Source of the DNA: Anniella stebbinsi
Lineage: Eukaryota; Chordata; Lepidosauria; Squamata; Anniellidae
DNA: 64,000 nt
Direction: 5' to 3'
Assembly: GCA_029215795.1 (NCBI GenBank)
Contig: JARDYH010000002.1
Span: 274,172,310 to 274,236,309, forward strand
Shown here: piece by piece, positions 34,216-45,151 of the stretch
Numbering within the stretch: the first letter of the stretch is position 1
Layout: every line of letters starts with the position of its first letter
Program-made: the position numbers and the translations under genes
The notes under the pieces: generated by a model
Seen by the model: only the letters and a program-made list of their open reading frames with translations
Databases searched by the model: none
What the model was told of the DNA's origin: nothing

Positions 34216-35775
34216 GCTGTATGACTAACAAATCAATCCTATACATGTCTACTCAAAAGAAAGCCTTATTGAGTTCAGTTGGGTTTACTCCCAGGAAAAT
34301 GTGTAAAGGATTGCTGCCTACGAATGTAAGGCAGCCCTGCACAACTTGTGACATATCAAGGTGAAAACAGACCATGTATAGTGGTCCATTAGATGCTTGA
34401 TTATCACATCTATCTGAACAGTTCCAGGCAAGCAGTGCATATGCACATGTACACACCATTTATTAAGCCCTTGGTGGGCTGCAATACATGGCTGTTAGGT
34501 TGTGTGCTGGTGGTTCCCAAGTGGTGCAGGTATGATTTAGCCAAAGCTAAGCTTTTTTTAAAAAAAGTCCCAGTGATTTCGGCTCACAGACTTTTGTTTC
34601 CCTTTTACTCTTTGAAAACAATGGGATTAGATGAGATTAATGAGATTTACCTGCATTTATCATCAGTGCTTCATGGTATGCACGCACACACACACAGAAG
34701 TCATGTCAAAATATATATGGTTCATGTCAAAACAGACCACATATCTGAAGACAAATTGGCAGGGCACAGCTTCATAAAGAAGCAGTTAATAGGATATAAG
34801 AAAGTTAACTTATGTATTTGTTTAAATGCTTCTTATCCCACCTGCAGAGTGCCCATAGTGGCATAATCTACAAACCGTGAGGGTTTGTCACATCTATCAC
34901 AATATGCATATGCTCTATGTTCAACTTTGTAGCCATTTTCCAAAGGGTTAAGCCTATCCCATCAGTAGGTGCAGTTTTGGCTACTGAATGTGTTTTGAAG
35001 AGTTTCACCCTTTCTCTGCCTTGTCTTTGAAATTACTAAATGCCTGACTCATTAATCAAGGCAAGCTGTTTGATTCAGGCAAGACTATTCTAATGTGATG
35101 TTTTTTCCTTTGCACGGGGAGACATAAGAGCATCAGACCTAAATAAATAGCCTATTGTATATTGATGGTTTCCCCTACCAGGAAGAGCTGTGATATCACC
35201 TTCTCTTGATAAGAAGATAATCTCTTCTGGAGGCTACTTCATACTGTTATGGGTTGGTCAAGATGACTGTACAGGTCTCCTTCCGGCTCCTGTAATTCTT
35301 GACTCTAAGGTTTCAGTAAGCATAGTTACCACGTGGTGCCTTGAGGCAATATCGCTCAAAGATCTGACAATAGACAGTGGATGGCAGGTAACATTTTGAT
35401 GAGGTGTTTCAAAGGGAGTTGAGATGAGCTAAGAAGGTATAGGTGATGGGTGGAGATGACTCATCTATTCCAGACAAAGGGAGGAGTGAGTGAGATCTGT
35501 GGGTGTCGTGGGCAGTCTGTGCTGGAACTGTATCTGAAAAGGAGCCAGAGAGCTACTTTTGCTCTCTACAGGAAATTCTATGGCACTATGGGTTCCCCTA
35601 GACAAATGTGGGGGAACAGACTGATAATGCTCAGCCTGCATAAATGTGTAAATAAAGCTTACATCACAGGAATGCCATAAATCTCCAGTGACCTCCTTCT
35701 GAGGAGGAATCCCTGAAACTTCTCACTTTCCAGAAGTGGGATGCATGCACATACTAATATATGTTGGGCACAAAG
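34216..35775. other. Intergenic DNA without a recognised gene
   Basis: A copy of the acttact repeat lies at 34230-34325 and a CA run at 34683-34697. A 157-codon frame at 34393-34866 has no family motif. No gene is supported. Confidence 0.45.
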
Positions 35776-36060
35776 CCATAGTTAGTCTGCTAACCCTTTT
35801 GCAGCAAACGATTAGTGAGCATGTTTAAACTGTGGTTATGTAGGTATCATGGTTAGGAATGTTTCACATGACATGCTAAGTCAGGGTTCACACGACACAC
35901 TCAGCCATAATGTTTAGCTCAAAATGCTTAACCACCGTGGCTTAGCTCGTCGTCTGAACAGGGTCTATGTGTGTTTTTGCAATGTGGCTCCTTCCTTTTA
36001 TATACCGCTTTCATACCACTTTCATAGTGCAACATCCTGTTTGGTGTAGATGAGGGTGCA
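35776..36060. repeat. MITE fragments
   Basis: At 35776-35965 worn pieces of a gttagc/gctaac family end in cgtcgtctgaacaggg, resembling the right end of 17795-18350. At 35992-36050 there is a partial tctacac MITE (ctttcatagtgcaacatcct and tttggtgtagatga). Confidence 0.5.
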
Positions 36061-36084
36061 TGGGGAAGTGGACCAGTTGTTGTG

Positions 36085-36385
36085 CAGCATAGTAGCTAGG
36101 AGACAGAGCTCCAAATCAGGAGAGCCCTGGGTTGAATCTAACCTCAGATATTAATTCGCCACCTTGAGTTCCCTGTGATAATAGAGCAGGATACAAACGT
36201 TTTAATAAATAAAATAAAATAAATAAAATAATTCACCAGGTGGCCTTAGGTAAACCACTCTCTTTCAGCTTCTGTAATAGTGACTTATCTTGTAGGATTG
36301 TTGTGAGGATTGTAACTAGATAATGCATGTGAAATGTTTTGAAACTTGAAAGCACTATACATATGTTAAGCATTAAAACAGGAAG
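36085..36385 (+). mobile_element. tRNA-derived SINE (type A) with a nested 71-bp insertion
   Basis: The head includes gcatagtagctaggagacag and a B-box-like gggttgaatctaacc. The core resumes with tcaccaggtggccttagg and ggattgttgtgaggattg. Between them, 36158-36228 is an A-rich retroposon 3' end (accttgagttccctg to aataaaataaaa) flanked by taattc on both sides (36152-36157 and 36229-36234). The nested piece is therefore a second, later retroposition. Confidence 0.75.
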
Positions 36386-36388
36386 AGC

Positions 36389-36390
<2 letters not shown>

Positions 36391-36422
<32 letters not shown>
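36391..36422. repeat. GA dinucleotide microsatellite
   Basis: About 16 uninterrupted ga units. Confidence 0.95.
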
Positions 36423-36426
<4 letters not shown>

Positions 36427-36484
36427 GAGAAGAGAAAAACTGACAACAGAAACCTATGCATGTTGACTTCAAAGGAAGTCTCGT

Positions 36485-37018
36485 TGGCTGGTTTTGGACA
36501 ACATTTTCGTCAATGGTGGGTTGAGTAGCCAACTCACAGTTGGTTATTTTGTGGGTACTCCCCACACAACATATTCCTACACAATTGTGGGTGGTTAGGG
36601 CTGCCGTTGAGTGGACTAATAGTCAACCCAGCATTTGACTGACACAGCCCCCACCCCTCTCCCCTCCCTCCTCTCTAGGTCCTCCCGGTGCTATCCCAGC
36701 AGCCTCTGCAAGTTGCGCCAGTTGTAACAGATTGGCAGCCGCCGCTTTGGTCGCTCTTGCCGCCTGCCTCTATGGGCTTCTGTTTTAACCCACTCACCAC
36801 ACGCCATTAACACACTCACCCCTCCACACAACACTTTAAACAACTGGCTTCGAGCTAAACAACTTGTAAGCCAGTTGTTTCTCTAAGTTGATTATTTGGG
36901 CGGAATAGCATACAGTCAGTAGTTTGTGAGCGGCATGTTACCCTCCACGCAACACAATAAGCAACACAACTGATGATTGTTCCCCCCCTAGTTGCTTAAT
37001 ATGTTGTTCGAATTCAGC
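36485..37018. mobile_element. Diverged relative of the GGCTCAG-ended transposon
   Basis: The left tggctggttttggacaacat and right ttgttcgaattcagcca are inverted ends related to those at 25440-25959. Shared interior words include acaactgatgattgttccc, aacacaataagcaac, and an acaactggcttcgagctaaac variant. A target-site duplication could not be read. Confidence 0.6.
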
Positions 37019-37665
37019 CAGTCTGTTTTTGGGTTGTGGGTGGTTTGCTAACCACCCCAATGAACCACCATTGCCAGTTTAGATGTCATGACAAGCTTCA
37101 CCATGCATACAAAGAAATACATGGAGTAAGGCAACAGAGAAAAGGGTGGGGTAAAAGAAATAGAGAACTGGGGACAGGGATACATATAAATGGGCTGCAC
37201 AACTATGGTGGGTGGAGGGCAGGGAGAGAATGGGCCAGTTCACACAACAAAACAGTGGTTACTAAGTCACAGAGGTTTGTTAACTACCCCCAATTTATCT
37301 AACTACCATCACTGGGCACAGCTTGTGCCATCCAAACCTGGTGATGGTGGCTGGCTGGGATGGTTAAGAATCACCCAGAACGCACAGTCTGTTGTAGGGT
37401 TGTGGGTGGCTTGATAACCACTCCAATCATTTACCGTCACTGGGTTTGAACGTCACAACAAGCCACAGCTGCCAAGGGCAATTAGATAAATCAGGCTGGC
37501 ATGCATGGGGATGGTTAACAAGCCACCATGGTTTATTAACCATTCTTGTGTCATGCGAAACAGGTCAATGTATGATATAGAATGAAGAGAGAAAAGACAG
37601 AGGGTGGGTTCACACAATCACAGTGCAAAAATAAGCCATGGTGGCTTAATTTCCCTCTGTGATCA
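37019..37665. repeat. Cluster of decayed fold-back MITE pieces
   Basis: There are repeated gtt(a/g)ctaaccaccc, tggcttgataaccactcc and ggttaacaagccaccatgg words in both orientations, with catcactgggca and ccaggttt-type words. These belong to the same families as 14249-14556 and 18365-18545. The boundaries are uncertain. Confidence 0.5.
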
Positions 37666-39349
37666 TGTGAATGCAGTCAGTGCTCTATGAAGTGGAGATG
37701 CAAAAAGAGCACGTGCAGTGAGACTTGTAGTAGTGTGGAGAGTTTGTGTTATGGTCCCAAAGATAAAAAGAGCTTAACACAGAATGGGCTACAAATTAAA
37801 ATATGACCTAAATGCTTTCTGTGCTTAACATAGCAGCACAGCCCTCTTGAGGTAGCAATATACCCAAGTGACTTCCTGCACGATTTGAATATTCCACCCT
37901 TCCTCCAACCACGGGTAACACAGCATCCTCAGTTCAGCAGTACTTACTGCTATGCACATATCATCAGGTTATCTTTTATCTCCAGACACAGCAAATCCTT
38001 TGACTCATCATTCTTGTACACACATAACCTGTCAGGCCTGAACTTTCATTTCCTCTTGAATCCCTCTGCATTTCTACAGCCCCAGGTCTTGACCACTCAT
38101 AAAAGAAAACTAAATTAGGTTTACAGAAATCATGCCTTCTACGTATGCAGCTAATGCACTCTGTCTCTCAGAAACCAGACAGCTGCCGTCTCCAGCAGTA
38201 ATACTTTAGTTCCGTTCATTATTCGTTGCCAGCCAAACTGCTCCTTACTTCAATGTTCCTCCAGTCTGCCCTTCAAGACAAATACTTGATTGATGTTTAT
38301 AAGTATGTCTCCAGTGAGCAAATGCAGAAAGCCTAGAAAAGCACCTGTCCCTGTTATCATGTACAATGAATTTCTATAGATGCTGCAGAATTCTGAGAAC
38401 CTTAGCTTTAATTTGAATGCAAGTAAGGTCCTAGTCCCTATCATTCCTCCTGCTCCCAAATGTTTGGTTTCATACTGTGCCGCCACAGCCTCAAACACTA
38501 GGACTAGATGAGCACATCCCTCTCAGGCTAAGCACTACTACTTAAATACCTGAGGGAAGGGTAAAAGATATACCACTTTCCCCTTATAGCAGAGGGGGAA
38601 AGGGTATTAAGGTTTTGAAAAAGGTTCTCCTATGAGGATATTGGCTGAAGGTGTAATGTTATGTGTTTCTTTATAAACTAAGAGAGCAGGTTACAAAGCC
38701 AAGCTGACATGTGGTTTGTGGTAGCAAAAAGAAAGGAAAAAGTTTATTGTTGTTTACAGTTTTTTCAAATTAATTTCAAATCTGCCTATTCTTAATACTT
38801 CTAATAATCTTACTAATAATCCTAAATTCTTAAAATATTCTATTTAATTTCTCTTCATACACTCCTGACCAGAACACACACAGCTATCTTCCACCTAACT
38901 ACCCTCCACCCAACCAACACACTCTCTACAAACCACTCCCTCACACCATATATACTCCTCCCCCTCCCTTTCCCAGCATCACCAGCCACACCCACTCAGT
39001 CCAACATTCCACACTCTCCAAACACACTAACTCAGACATACGTAAGGAGAAAGAAATGTGGGGTATCGTCACACATACCCTGCTCCCAAGTGCTTGCAAT
39101 AAAAGATATTCAAATTACATAACTGTTCATAATAAAGACATGTTTTTCAAATAAGTTGTCAAATTTTTGCTCAAGGCAAAAAGAAAAAAGAAAAACCACG
39201 TACCAAATGGGTTACTTTAACTCCCACTGAGTTCTCTGAGTGCGGGATAACAGCCAACATCTGGAGTTGTTTAGCATAGACTTATATGATTTATATTTCT
39301 TCCGCCAATTCATTTATTGACTGTAAAAATAATTCTAGCAACCCTAGAA
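37666..39349. other. Intergenic DNA; strongly G-poor patch at 38756-39010
   Basis: No gene was seen. From about 38,756 to 39,010 the plus strand carries only about ten G in roughly 250 bases. It changes from A/T-rich to C/A-rich with cactcc, ccaacc and cacaccc words. An open frame at 37885-38118 is not supported. Confidence 0.5.
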
Positions 39350-39535
39350 CAAGCAATGGGTTTCAGGGTGATTTGTTAACCACCCCAGCACCCACCCTCG
39401 CCAGGTTCGGACATTGTAACAACTCATGCCTGGCAAGGATAATTATGATAATTAGGCAGCTGGCGGCCAGCATGCACGGCGAGGGAAAAGAAGCTGCCGT
39501 GGCTTATTTTCCCAGCGTGATCATACAAACCCACC
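39350..39535. repeat. MITE fragment
   Basis: It contains ggtgatttgttaaccaccc, cgccaggttcggacattg, ggataattatgataatta and gtggcttattttcccagc. These are shared with 18365-18545 and 37200-37665. Confidence 0.55.
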
Positions 39536-40474
39536 CCATGTGTTTTGTTGGCTGTTCTTAGGCATCATGCTTCTACACTAATTTTTTTCCTAGGGACGTT
39601 ACACAACCTTTTATTGCATACCTCACCCTACACTGAATCCACATTCCAAATGGATCCAGACTGGAGCTCCAGCCAGAAACCTAAGAGAATTCAGAGTGGT
39701 TTGATCCCTGATATGACTTCATTGTTTTCCTTCTTAATAAGGGTAAGAATGGTGTTTACTTGGAGTTCTTTTGAAGTACAAGGAATTAAGCAGGTCATCC
39801 TGTTTTCTGGTATGTCCAAAGAGCAATGGCAACAAATGCAGATGTTTCTGTTGATACTTCCCCACTCCCAATACTATTTTTAAGAGACCTTTAGTTAGGG
39901 GAACAAATCAAGCACATTTAAATGTGCGTGTGCGCGTACGCATGCATACATGTGAGACAGACTGTTTTGAATTATCCAGGGATGTAATGACTTTGTTGAA
40001 AATAACTGTTTGATTTAATGAACAACATCCATGCTCTCTCTTTACAACTACAGTTTTTCATTTGAAATGAAATAATTAGATATTTGCCCACCTGCATGCA
40101 TTCTCCCACCTCCAATGGGATCAAGATCCAATTACACAGCCCTGTAGCCAAATTAGAAGAGTGAAGAGAACAGCTTAAGCAGGTGGTTTACCTTGTTCTT
40201 CCTTTGTTTAATCATTACCGCCTCCCTTTCATAAAGCAATACACCTGCTTTTTCTTCTCCTTTTGTGAAGTGTATATGTGTGTTTTTAAAGCCTGAACAT
40301 ATCACTTTCTTAGTGGGCTCAAATGAAGAAGATGTAATCTGGTTTTCAGCACACTCCGTGGACAAGATGCAGCTAAAGGCACATATTTTACAAGCAAACA
40401 ATATATACTCTGATTTTAGCAGGAAAAATGTGTATTAATAGTTCTTGAATTGGGGATGGGTGATGTAATTAAGG
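39536..40474. other. Intergenic DNA without a recognised gene
   Basis: An alternating purine-pyrimidine run (gtgcgtgtgcgcgtacgcat) lies near 39924-39943. A 112-codon frame at 39545-39883 is unsupported. Confidence 0.45.
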
Positions 40475-40865
40475 CTGCAGCCCCATGCACACTTACTTGG
40501 GCATAAGGCACACTGAGCACAGTGGAAATTACTTCTGAACGAACATGCATATGTTTGGGCAGCATATCTTCCAAGACTTTCCCCCATTACTCTTTTAGAG
40601 CTGTAATCCCTATGCACTCTTATCTGAGAACAAGGTCTATTGAACTCAGTGGGACTTACTTCTGAGTAAACATGGATAAGATTAGTTTCTAACAGTGCAC
40701 CAAGCTACAAAGAGTTTAACACTATGCCCATACCCAGCTTTGTCTTTAAAGACCCCCCTTTGAACATCTGTTGAAGCTTGCCACAAGCTGGTGTCCTCCA
40801 GATGAGTTGGACTACAACTTCCAGAATGCCATGGTGGGTGGGGATGACAGGAGTTGTAGTCCAAT
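40475..40865. repeat. Two acttact repeats and a ttgtagtcca palindrome piece
   Basis: Worn acttact repeats lie at 40475-40530 and 40610-40685. At 40788-40863 the pair gttggactacaacttcc and ggagttgtagtccaa forms a short palindrome, the core of the MITE also seen in DKK1 intron 2 at 57044-57144. Confidence 0.55.
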
Positions 40866-41291
40866 TGATAAAATCATGGATAAATGATACTCATGGATGA
40901 GTTCAGTGAAACTTGACAGCTTGCATACTGCTCTGAAAATATGGCCTGGTCCTAATTAAGGTATTATATTTTGTTACTGGACTTCATAGTATATCACTTT
41001 CAGATGTATTTGGAAACATTCCTTTTTTAAAAAAAATCAACATTTATGGCAGTGCAAAAGAAAGAATGATCATCACAATGACTGTGGTTAGTTGTATGGG
41101 TGACAACTTTTTAAACTGTCCCCTCCTCCCATGCAGCTTTATCTATGCCCCTAACAGAACCTTATTACTAGGTGATAATGCCGATGCTTTACATACCCAC
41201 TGATCAAGGAGCAGGCCGTACTGGTGTTTTTTCCTGGTCATTTAGCAACCCTACTTAGGAGAATACTGCATTTATTAACATTGTCAAAATA
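40866..41291. other. Intergenic DNA without a recognised gene
   Basis: No supported feature. Confidence 0.4.
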
Positions 41292-41293
41292 TA

Positions 41294-42193
41294 GGGTGAC
41301 CAGATAAAATCCAGGAGCCTATCTACATAGTCCCTTGGAACGTTTTAAACAGTATTTTAAAACGTTCCAAATAGGTGCGTTCTAAAACATATTAGGCCAC
41401 ATTACTGAGTACTCACGTTACAGGAGAAAACTTCTTCAGTCTTCAAAGCGGTGTGTGCAGTCACACACTCTTCTGCCCTATCTCTTTCTCTTTCGTTTTT
41501 ACAATGAGTTTAGGACAAGGCATTGTGGGCGTTGTAGTTCAGTCACCCACTTCCTCCTTTGTTCCTCTGTCATTCCCTAGGGAGTATAGGGCTAAGAATT
41601 GTGGGTGTTGTAGTTCACTCACCCACTTCCTCCTTAGCCCCACTTACTTCCCCACCAATCAACTGCTAAGCATTTGGGCACCAGTAAACGAAGCACTGCC
41701 CCTATGAATCACAAACGGTAAGGAAGGACACATTATTTTACTTAAAATGATTTATTAAAAGTGAAACCGTTGTATATAACTGAAGTGAGTTTCAAAAAAC
41801 CTCAGATATACAACGTTATAAGGAGTGTGTCATGTGGCCCAAAGAGTTTTCATAACCCTTATAAAACATTAAAAACCTAGCGTGTAGATCGGCTCCAGGT
41901 CAGGGCTCATGTAACTTTAACTGTTGTAGAGAAAAGGGAATTTCAGCCAGTGTCATTTGTATGCAATTAGTTCCTGGTAAAATTCCCTCTTCATCGCAAC
42001 AGTTAAAGTTGCAAGGGCCCTGCCTTCTTTTGTATATGGTCACTCTAGTATAGTGCCTGCAACTTTAACTGTTGTGATGAAGAGGGAATATCACCAGGAA
42101 CTAATTGCATACAAATGACACTGGCTGAAATTCCCTTTTCTCTACAACTGTTAAAGTTACATGAGCCTTGACCTGGATTTTATCTGGTCAGCC
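41294..42193. mobile_element. GGTGACCA-ended MITE dimer, split by a second transposon
   Basis: The ends gggtgaccagataaaatcc and ggattttatctggtcagcc are complementary, flanked by TA at 41292-41293 and 42194-42195. After removing the insertion at 41316-41894, the element is two head-to-head units. One closes with ttgtatatggtcactcta near 42050 and the second opens at tagtgcctgcaact. Each unit holds an ttaactgttg/caacagttaa pair and gaagagggaat/attcccttttc words. The same dimer layout is seen at 56188-56503. Confidence 0.8.
41316..41894. mobile_element. Non-autonomous transposon nested in a MITE, 579 bp
   Basis: The ends agcctatctaca and tgtagatcggct form a 12-bp inverted repeat with one mismatch. 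Flanking ccagg at 41311-41315 and 41895-41899 is a 5-bp duplication, read against the intact complementary arm of the host MITE. Internally it has a cattgtgggcgttgtagttc block that recurs as gaattgtgggtgttgtagttc, each followed by acccacttcctcc. The termini resemble those of the 120-bp tctacac MITE at 12533-12655, so it may be a longer relative. Confidence 0.8.
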
Positions 42194-42195
42194 TA

Positions 42196-43037
42196 TCAAA
42201 ATAGTTCAATTTCTGTCAGGTGGTCTTCCAGGGATCTGCGGGTAGCCACCTGCTCAAAATGCCTCCCACTGGTAAGCCTGAAAGGCCCCGCCCACCTCCC
42301 AAGTAGCCCTGTAAACCCTCAGCTGTACGAGAAGGCGCGTGAGCCTTCTGCTTGAACCTGCGGCCTAGTAGGCCCGTTGGAAGCGCAGCTCCATGCCGTG
42401 CCTCTCCACCGTCGCTCCACTGAAGCTGCTTCTTCGAGGCTTGTGCTTTATCCTTTCCTTTTGGCAGCCACATTTCAAAAGAGAAAGAAAGGAGGTGTGT
42501 GGGCCGCTTTTATGCCTATGCCAGGGAGCAGCGCACAAAGCGAAAGAGCTGGGGAGGGACTGGGCCAGGCAATATATAGCCTCCCAGTTTCACCCAGCCT
42601 GGTGGCACCACCAGGAGGCAGCCAATGGCTGGCCTCCACCTCTCGTCTCCTCCGCCCCCACCCGCAACTATCCTCCTCTGCCCAAGCGAGCTGGGTGTGG
42701 GGATATACATTTTCTGTCAGGGATGCAAAGATGGAGGGTCAAATAACACATTACATGGGATATCCATGATTAGGTTTCTTGACTTTTAAAAACAGAGATG
42801 CAGATGTGAAGGGAGTTATCCCTACCACCCCTTCCCATCAAACTTTCTCAATCAAAATCAGCCCACTAAGCTGCCTATATTATTCCTCTGTAGGGCAACC
42901 ACAGTTGGGAGGGGCAATCTTTATCAGGAAAACAGCATGGGGGGCTCAGAGGTTAATTGGCAGCCTCCTCCCACTGCATCTCAGTAAGAATATTGTTTTA
43001 AAATTAGAAGCTGAATCACATAACTCCAGCTGTACTA
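42196..43037 (-). promoter_or_regulatory. GC-rich promoter-like patch with short basic open frame
   Basis: On the minus strand there is an inverted CCAAT (ccaat 42622-42626 on plus), a tatatatt at about 42578-42571 and an ataaaagc at 42513-42506. An ATG at 42473 opens an 85-codon frame whose first 20 residues are rich in K and Q. CpG density is higher here than in surrounding DNA. No protein family was recognised and no consensus splice donor was evident. It could be a lost or lineage-specific first exon, a noncoding RNA promoter, or a chance GC-rich relic. The rest of the interval has no supported feature. Confidence 0.3.
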
Positions 43038-43205
43038 GAGTGACCAGATACAAAAGAAGACAGAGCTCCTGCAACTTTAACTGTTGCGATGAAGAGGGAA
43101 TTGCAACAGGTGCTGCATGCATACAAATGACACCAACTGAAATTCTCTTTTCTATACAACTGTTAAGGATACAGGAACCCTGTCCTCCTTTCCATATGGC
43201 CACTC
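43038..43205. repeat. GGTGACCA-ended MITE monomer with TA flanks
   Basis: It starts gagtgaccagatac and ends ccatatggccactc, with TA at 43036-43037 and 43206-43207. The interior has ttaactgttgcgatgaagag and gaaattctcttttc. It is a monomer of the family that also occurs as dimers. Confidence 0.75.
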
Positions 43206-43703
43206 TAAATGTATAGTTTGTTCCTTAGGATCCTTGGGAGGGCATGCCATCATATGGGACTTTTTGGATCTCCCCCTCTGACATCGGAAAGGAGGTCCAT
43301 TCTCGGAGAGGAAGACCTAATCTCACAAATGTTCTCTATGAAGCTGATCCAAAGCCCTCTCATGCCCATGACACACTCATGGAACAGGGTGAGCCAGGGG
43401 AGCTACACCAGTCCTGGAGCTGATGTGGTTCATTTCCCTCCCATTAGTTTAGAAGGGAGGAGGGAAATTCTTGTTTCCCCCTTCTGACCTCCTTCTGCGA
43501 GCACATAAGGTGGATCCTCTGCCTTGAGATCTTACCGCTATCACCCGTAGGATTGCTCAGCTTACCAACTTAATGAGCTCTCCTACCATTAGACATTTGA
43601 AGACTGTGAGTTTTAATGCACTGCCTGAATTGTGGTGTATCCATTTTGCAGCCATAATCCTGGATAAATGTACATAGGATTACACCCCTAATTTTTTATT
43701 CAG
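43206..43703. other. Intergenic DNA without a recognised gene
   Basis: No supported feature. Confidence 0.4.
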
Positions 43704-43787
43704 TGGCCCTGTTCACCTTAAACCACGGCTTTAAACTTATTCACCATGGTTAAAGCTGTGGTTTAAGGTGTCTTCTGAACAAGGACA
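43704..43787. repeat. 84-bp palindromic MITE
   Basis: The arms cttaaaccacggctttaa and ttaaagctgtggtttaag are near-perfect complements, with outer cctgttcac and gaacaagg ends. The whole element is close to a single hairpin. Confidence 0.75.
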
Positions 43788-44780
43788 AGTGTCATTAGAA
43801 GAGTGCTAGCTCTAGTTTACAACCAAACAAAAATCTATATATTCATACATTGATCTCATAGTTTAATCAATTAATGCTTTCAATACAGCTCTATTACAGA
43901 GAAAATCCAGAGGTTTGGATATGACTGATGACTATCCATGTCCTCAGAAATAAGTCCCATTATGTGTAATGGGGCTTATGCTCAGGTAAGTGTACACAGG
44001 ATTGCAGACTAATGGTGCTTGACTAATGGAAAAATTTATTGTAATTACTTCAGAATGCATAAGACAGAAATCTACAAACCACTTACTCCAGAGGAAGTTC
44101 ACTGCAAATTTAAAATCTGACCTCAGGGAAATGATAATTTGAATCTGATTGTATTTGTTATTTAAGATCCACAAAACACTTTTGAGATCTTATGGTTAAT
44201 GGTAGTGTAAATATAAAGCATTATTATTATGGATTGCTTTGATGTTTTGTCTTTATTTTATCAAAGTACTCTTTTAAGAGCAACTAACTATATGAAAATA
44301 AATGTTGAAAAGACTTGACAGCCCCATGCCAAAACCCTCGAGAACATTTAAGGTAAACTATCTTTAAAGTAGGGAAACATACATATTAGGTTTTGTATAA
44401 TGATCAGAAAGGAAGCACACACTCAAATTCTGGGGCACCTACAAACATTTTTGTAATAACAAACACACCTGAACTGCCATCAAAACAGTGTGCATGTCCC
44501 TCCTCCAAAGAGCTCAACAGAATCACATTTTTAGTTTAGGTCCTAACAAAATCCCTATCTATACATTATTTTCTACATTAAACCCAATGAGAATGTGTGG
44601 GAAGAAGTATCCAAATGCATTTATCAACAGAGAAATTCAAAATAAGACTGCTCAATGGGAAGAAAATGTCAGATATAACATATGAAGAGTCCTGGTCATA
44701 AGATTAAGGGCTCCATCAGACCTATTCCCCCCCCCCCTGTTTTGCCTGTGTTTTTTACCTCCATTTCATAAGCGTGTCAA
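43788..44780. other. Intergenic DNA with one acttact repeat
   Basis: A copy of the acttact repeat lies at 43925-44015 (ataagtcccattatgtgtaa). An agggctccatcagacc end at 44707-44722 resembles the end of the next element, followed by a C-run. No gene was seen. Confidence 0.45.
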
Positions 44781-45151
44781 GGGCTCCATCACACATGGTC
44801 CCTTTCCGTGGGTTTTCGCTCGTTTGCTGTTCCACTCCACTCCACCCCGCCCCTTCTCCTTCCTCCTCCAGTTCATTGGTTGTGGTACACTGATGGGCGT
44901 GGGCTCTTTCCCCCTCTCACTCTGGCTTTGTTATCTAGTGATTTCTAGGGTGACCATATGAAAAGGAGGACAGGGCACATGCCCCCAACAAAGGAAGAAG
45001 CGAGAAGGGAAAATAATCCAGACTTTCCTTGCACCAAAATAAAACACAAAAAGAGGGGAAGGGGAGAGATGAGTGCAGGACAGGGACTACGTCATGTGAG
45101 TATTGTGCTGCAAAACCACATGTGCAATAAATCGCTGGTGTGATGGAGCTC
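44781..45151. mobile_element. Non-autonomous transposon with gggctccatcacac ends
   Basis: The left gggctccatcacac and right gtgtgatggagctc are inverted repeats. At 44947-44975 it carries an agggtgaccatatgaaaagg segment, the end of the GGTGACCA MITE family, so it contains a captured or nested MITE end. No transposase was seen. Confidence 0.6.

Noticed and set aside
34393..34866. 157-codon open frame
   Set aside because: No recognisable family, no conserved pattern and no promoter or splice support; composition matches the surrounding intergenic DNA.
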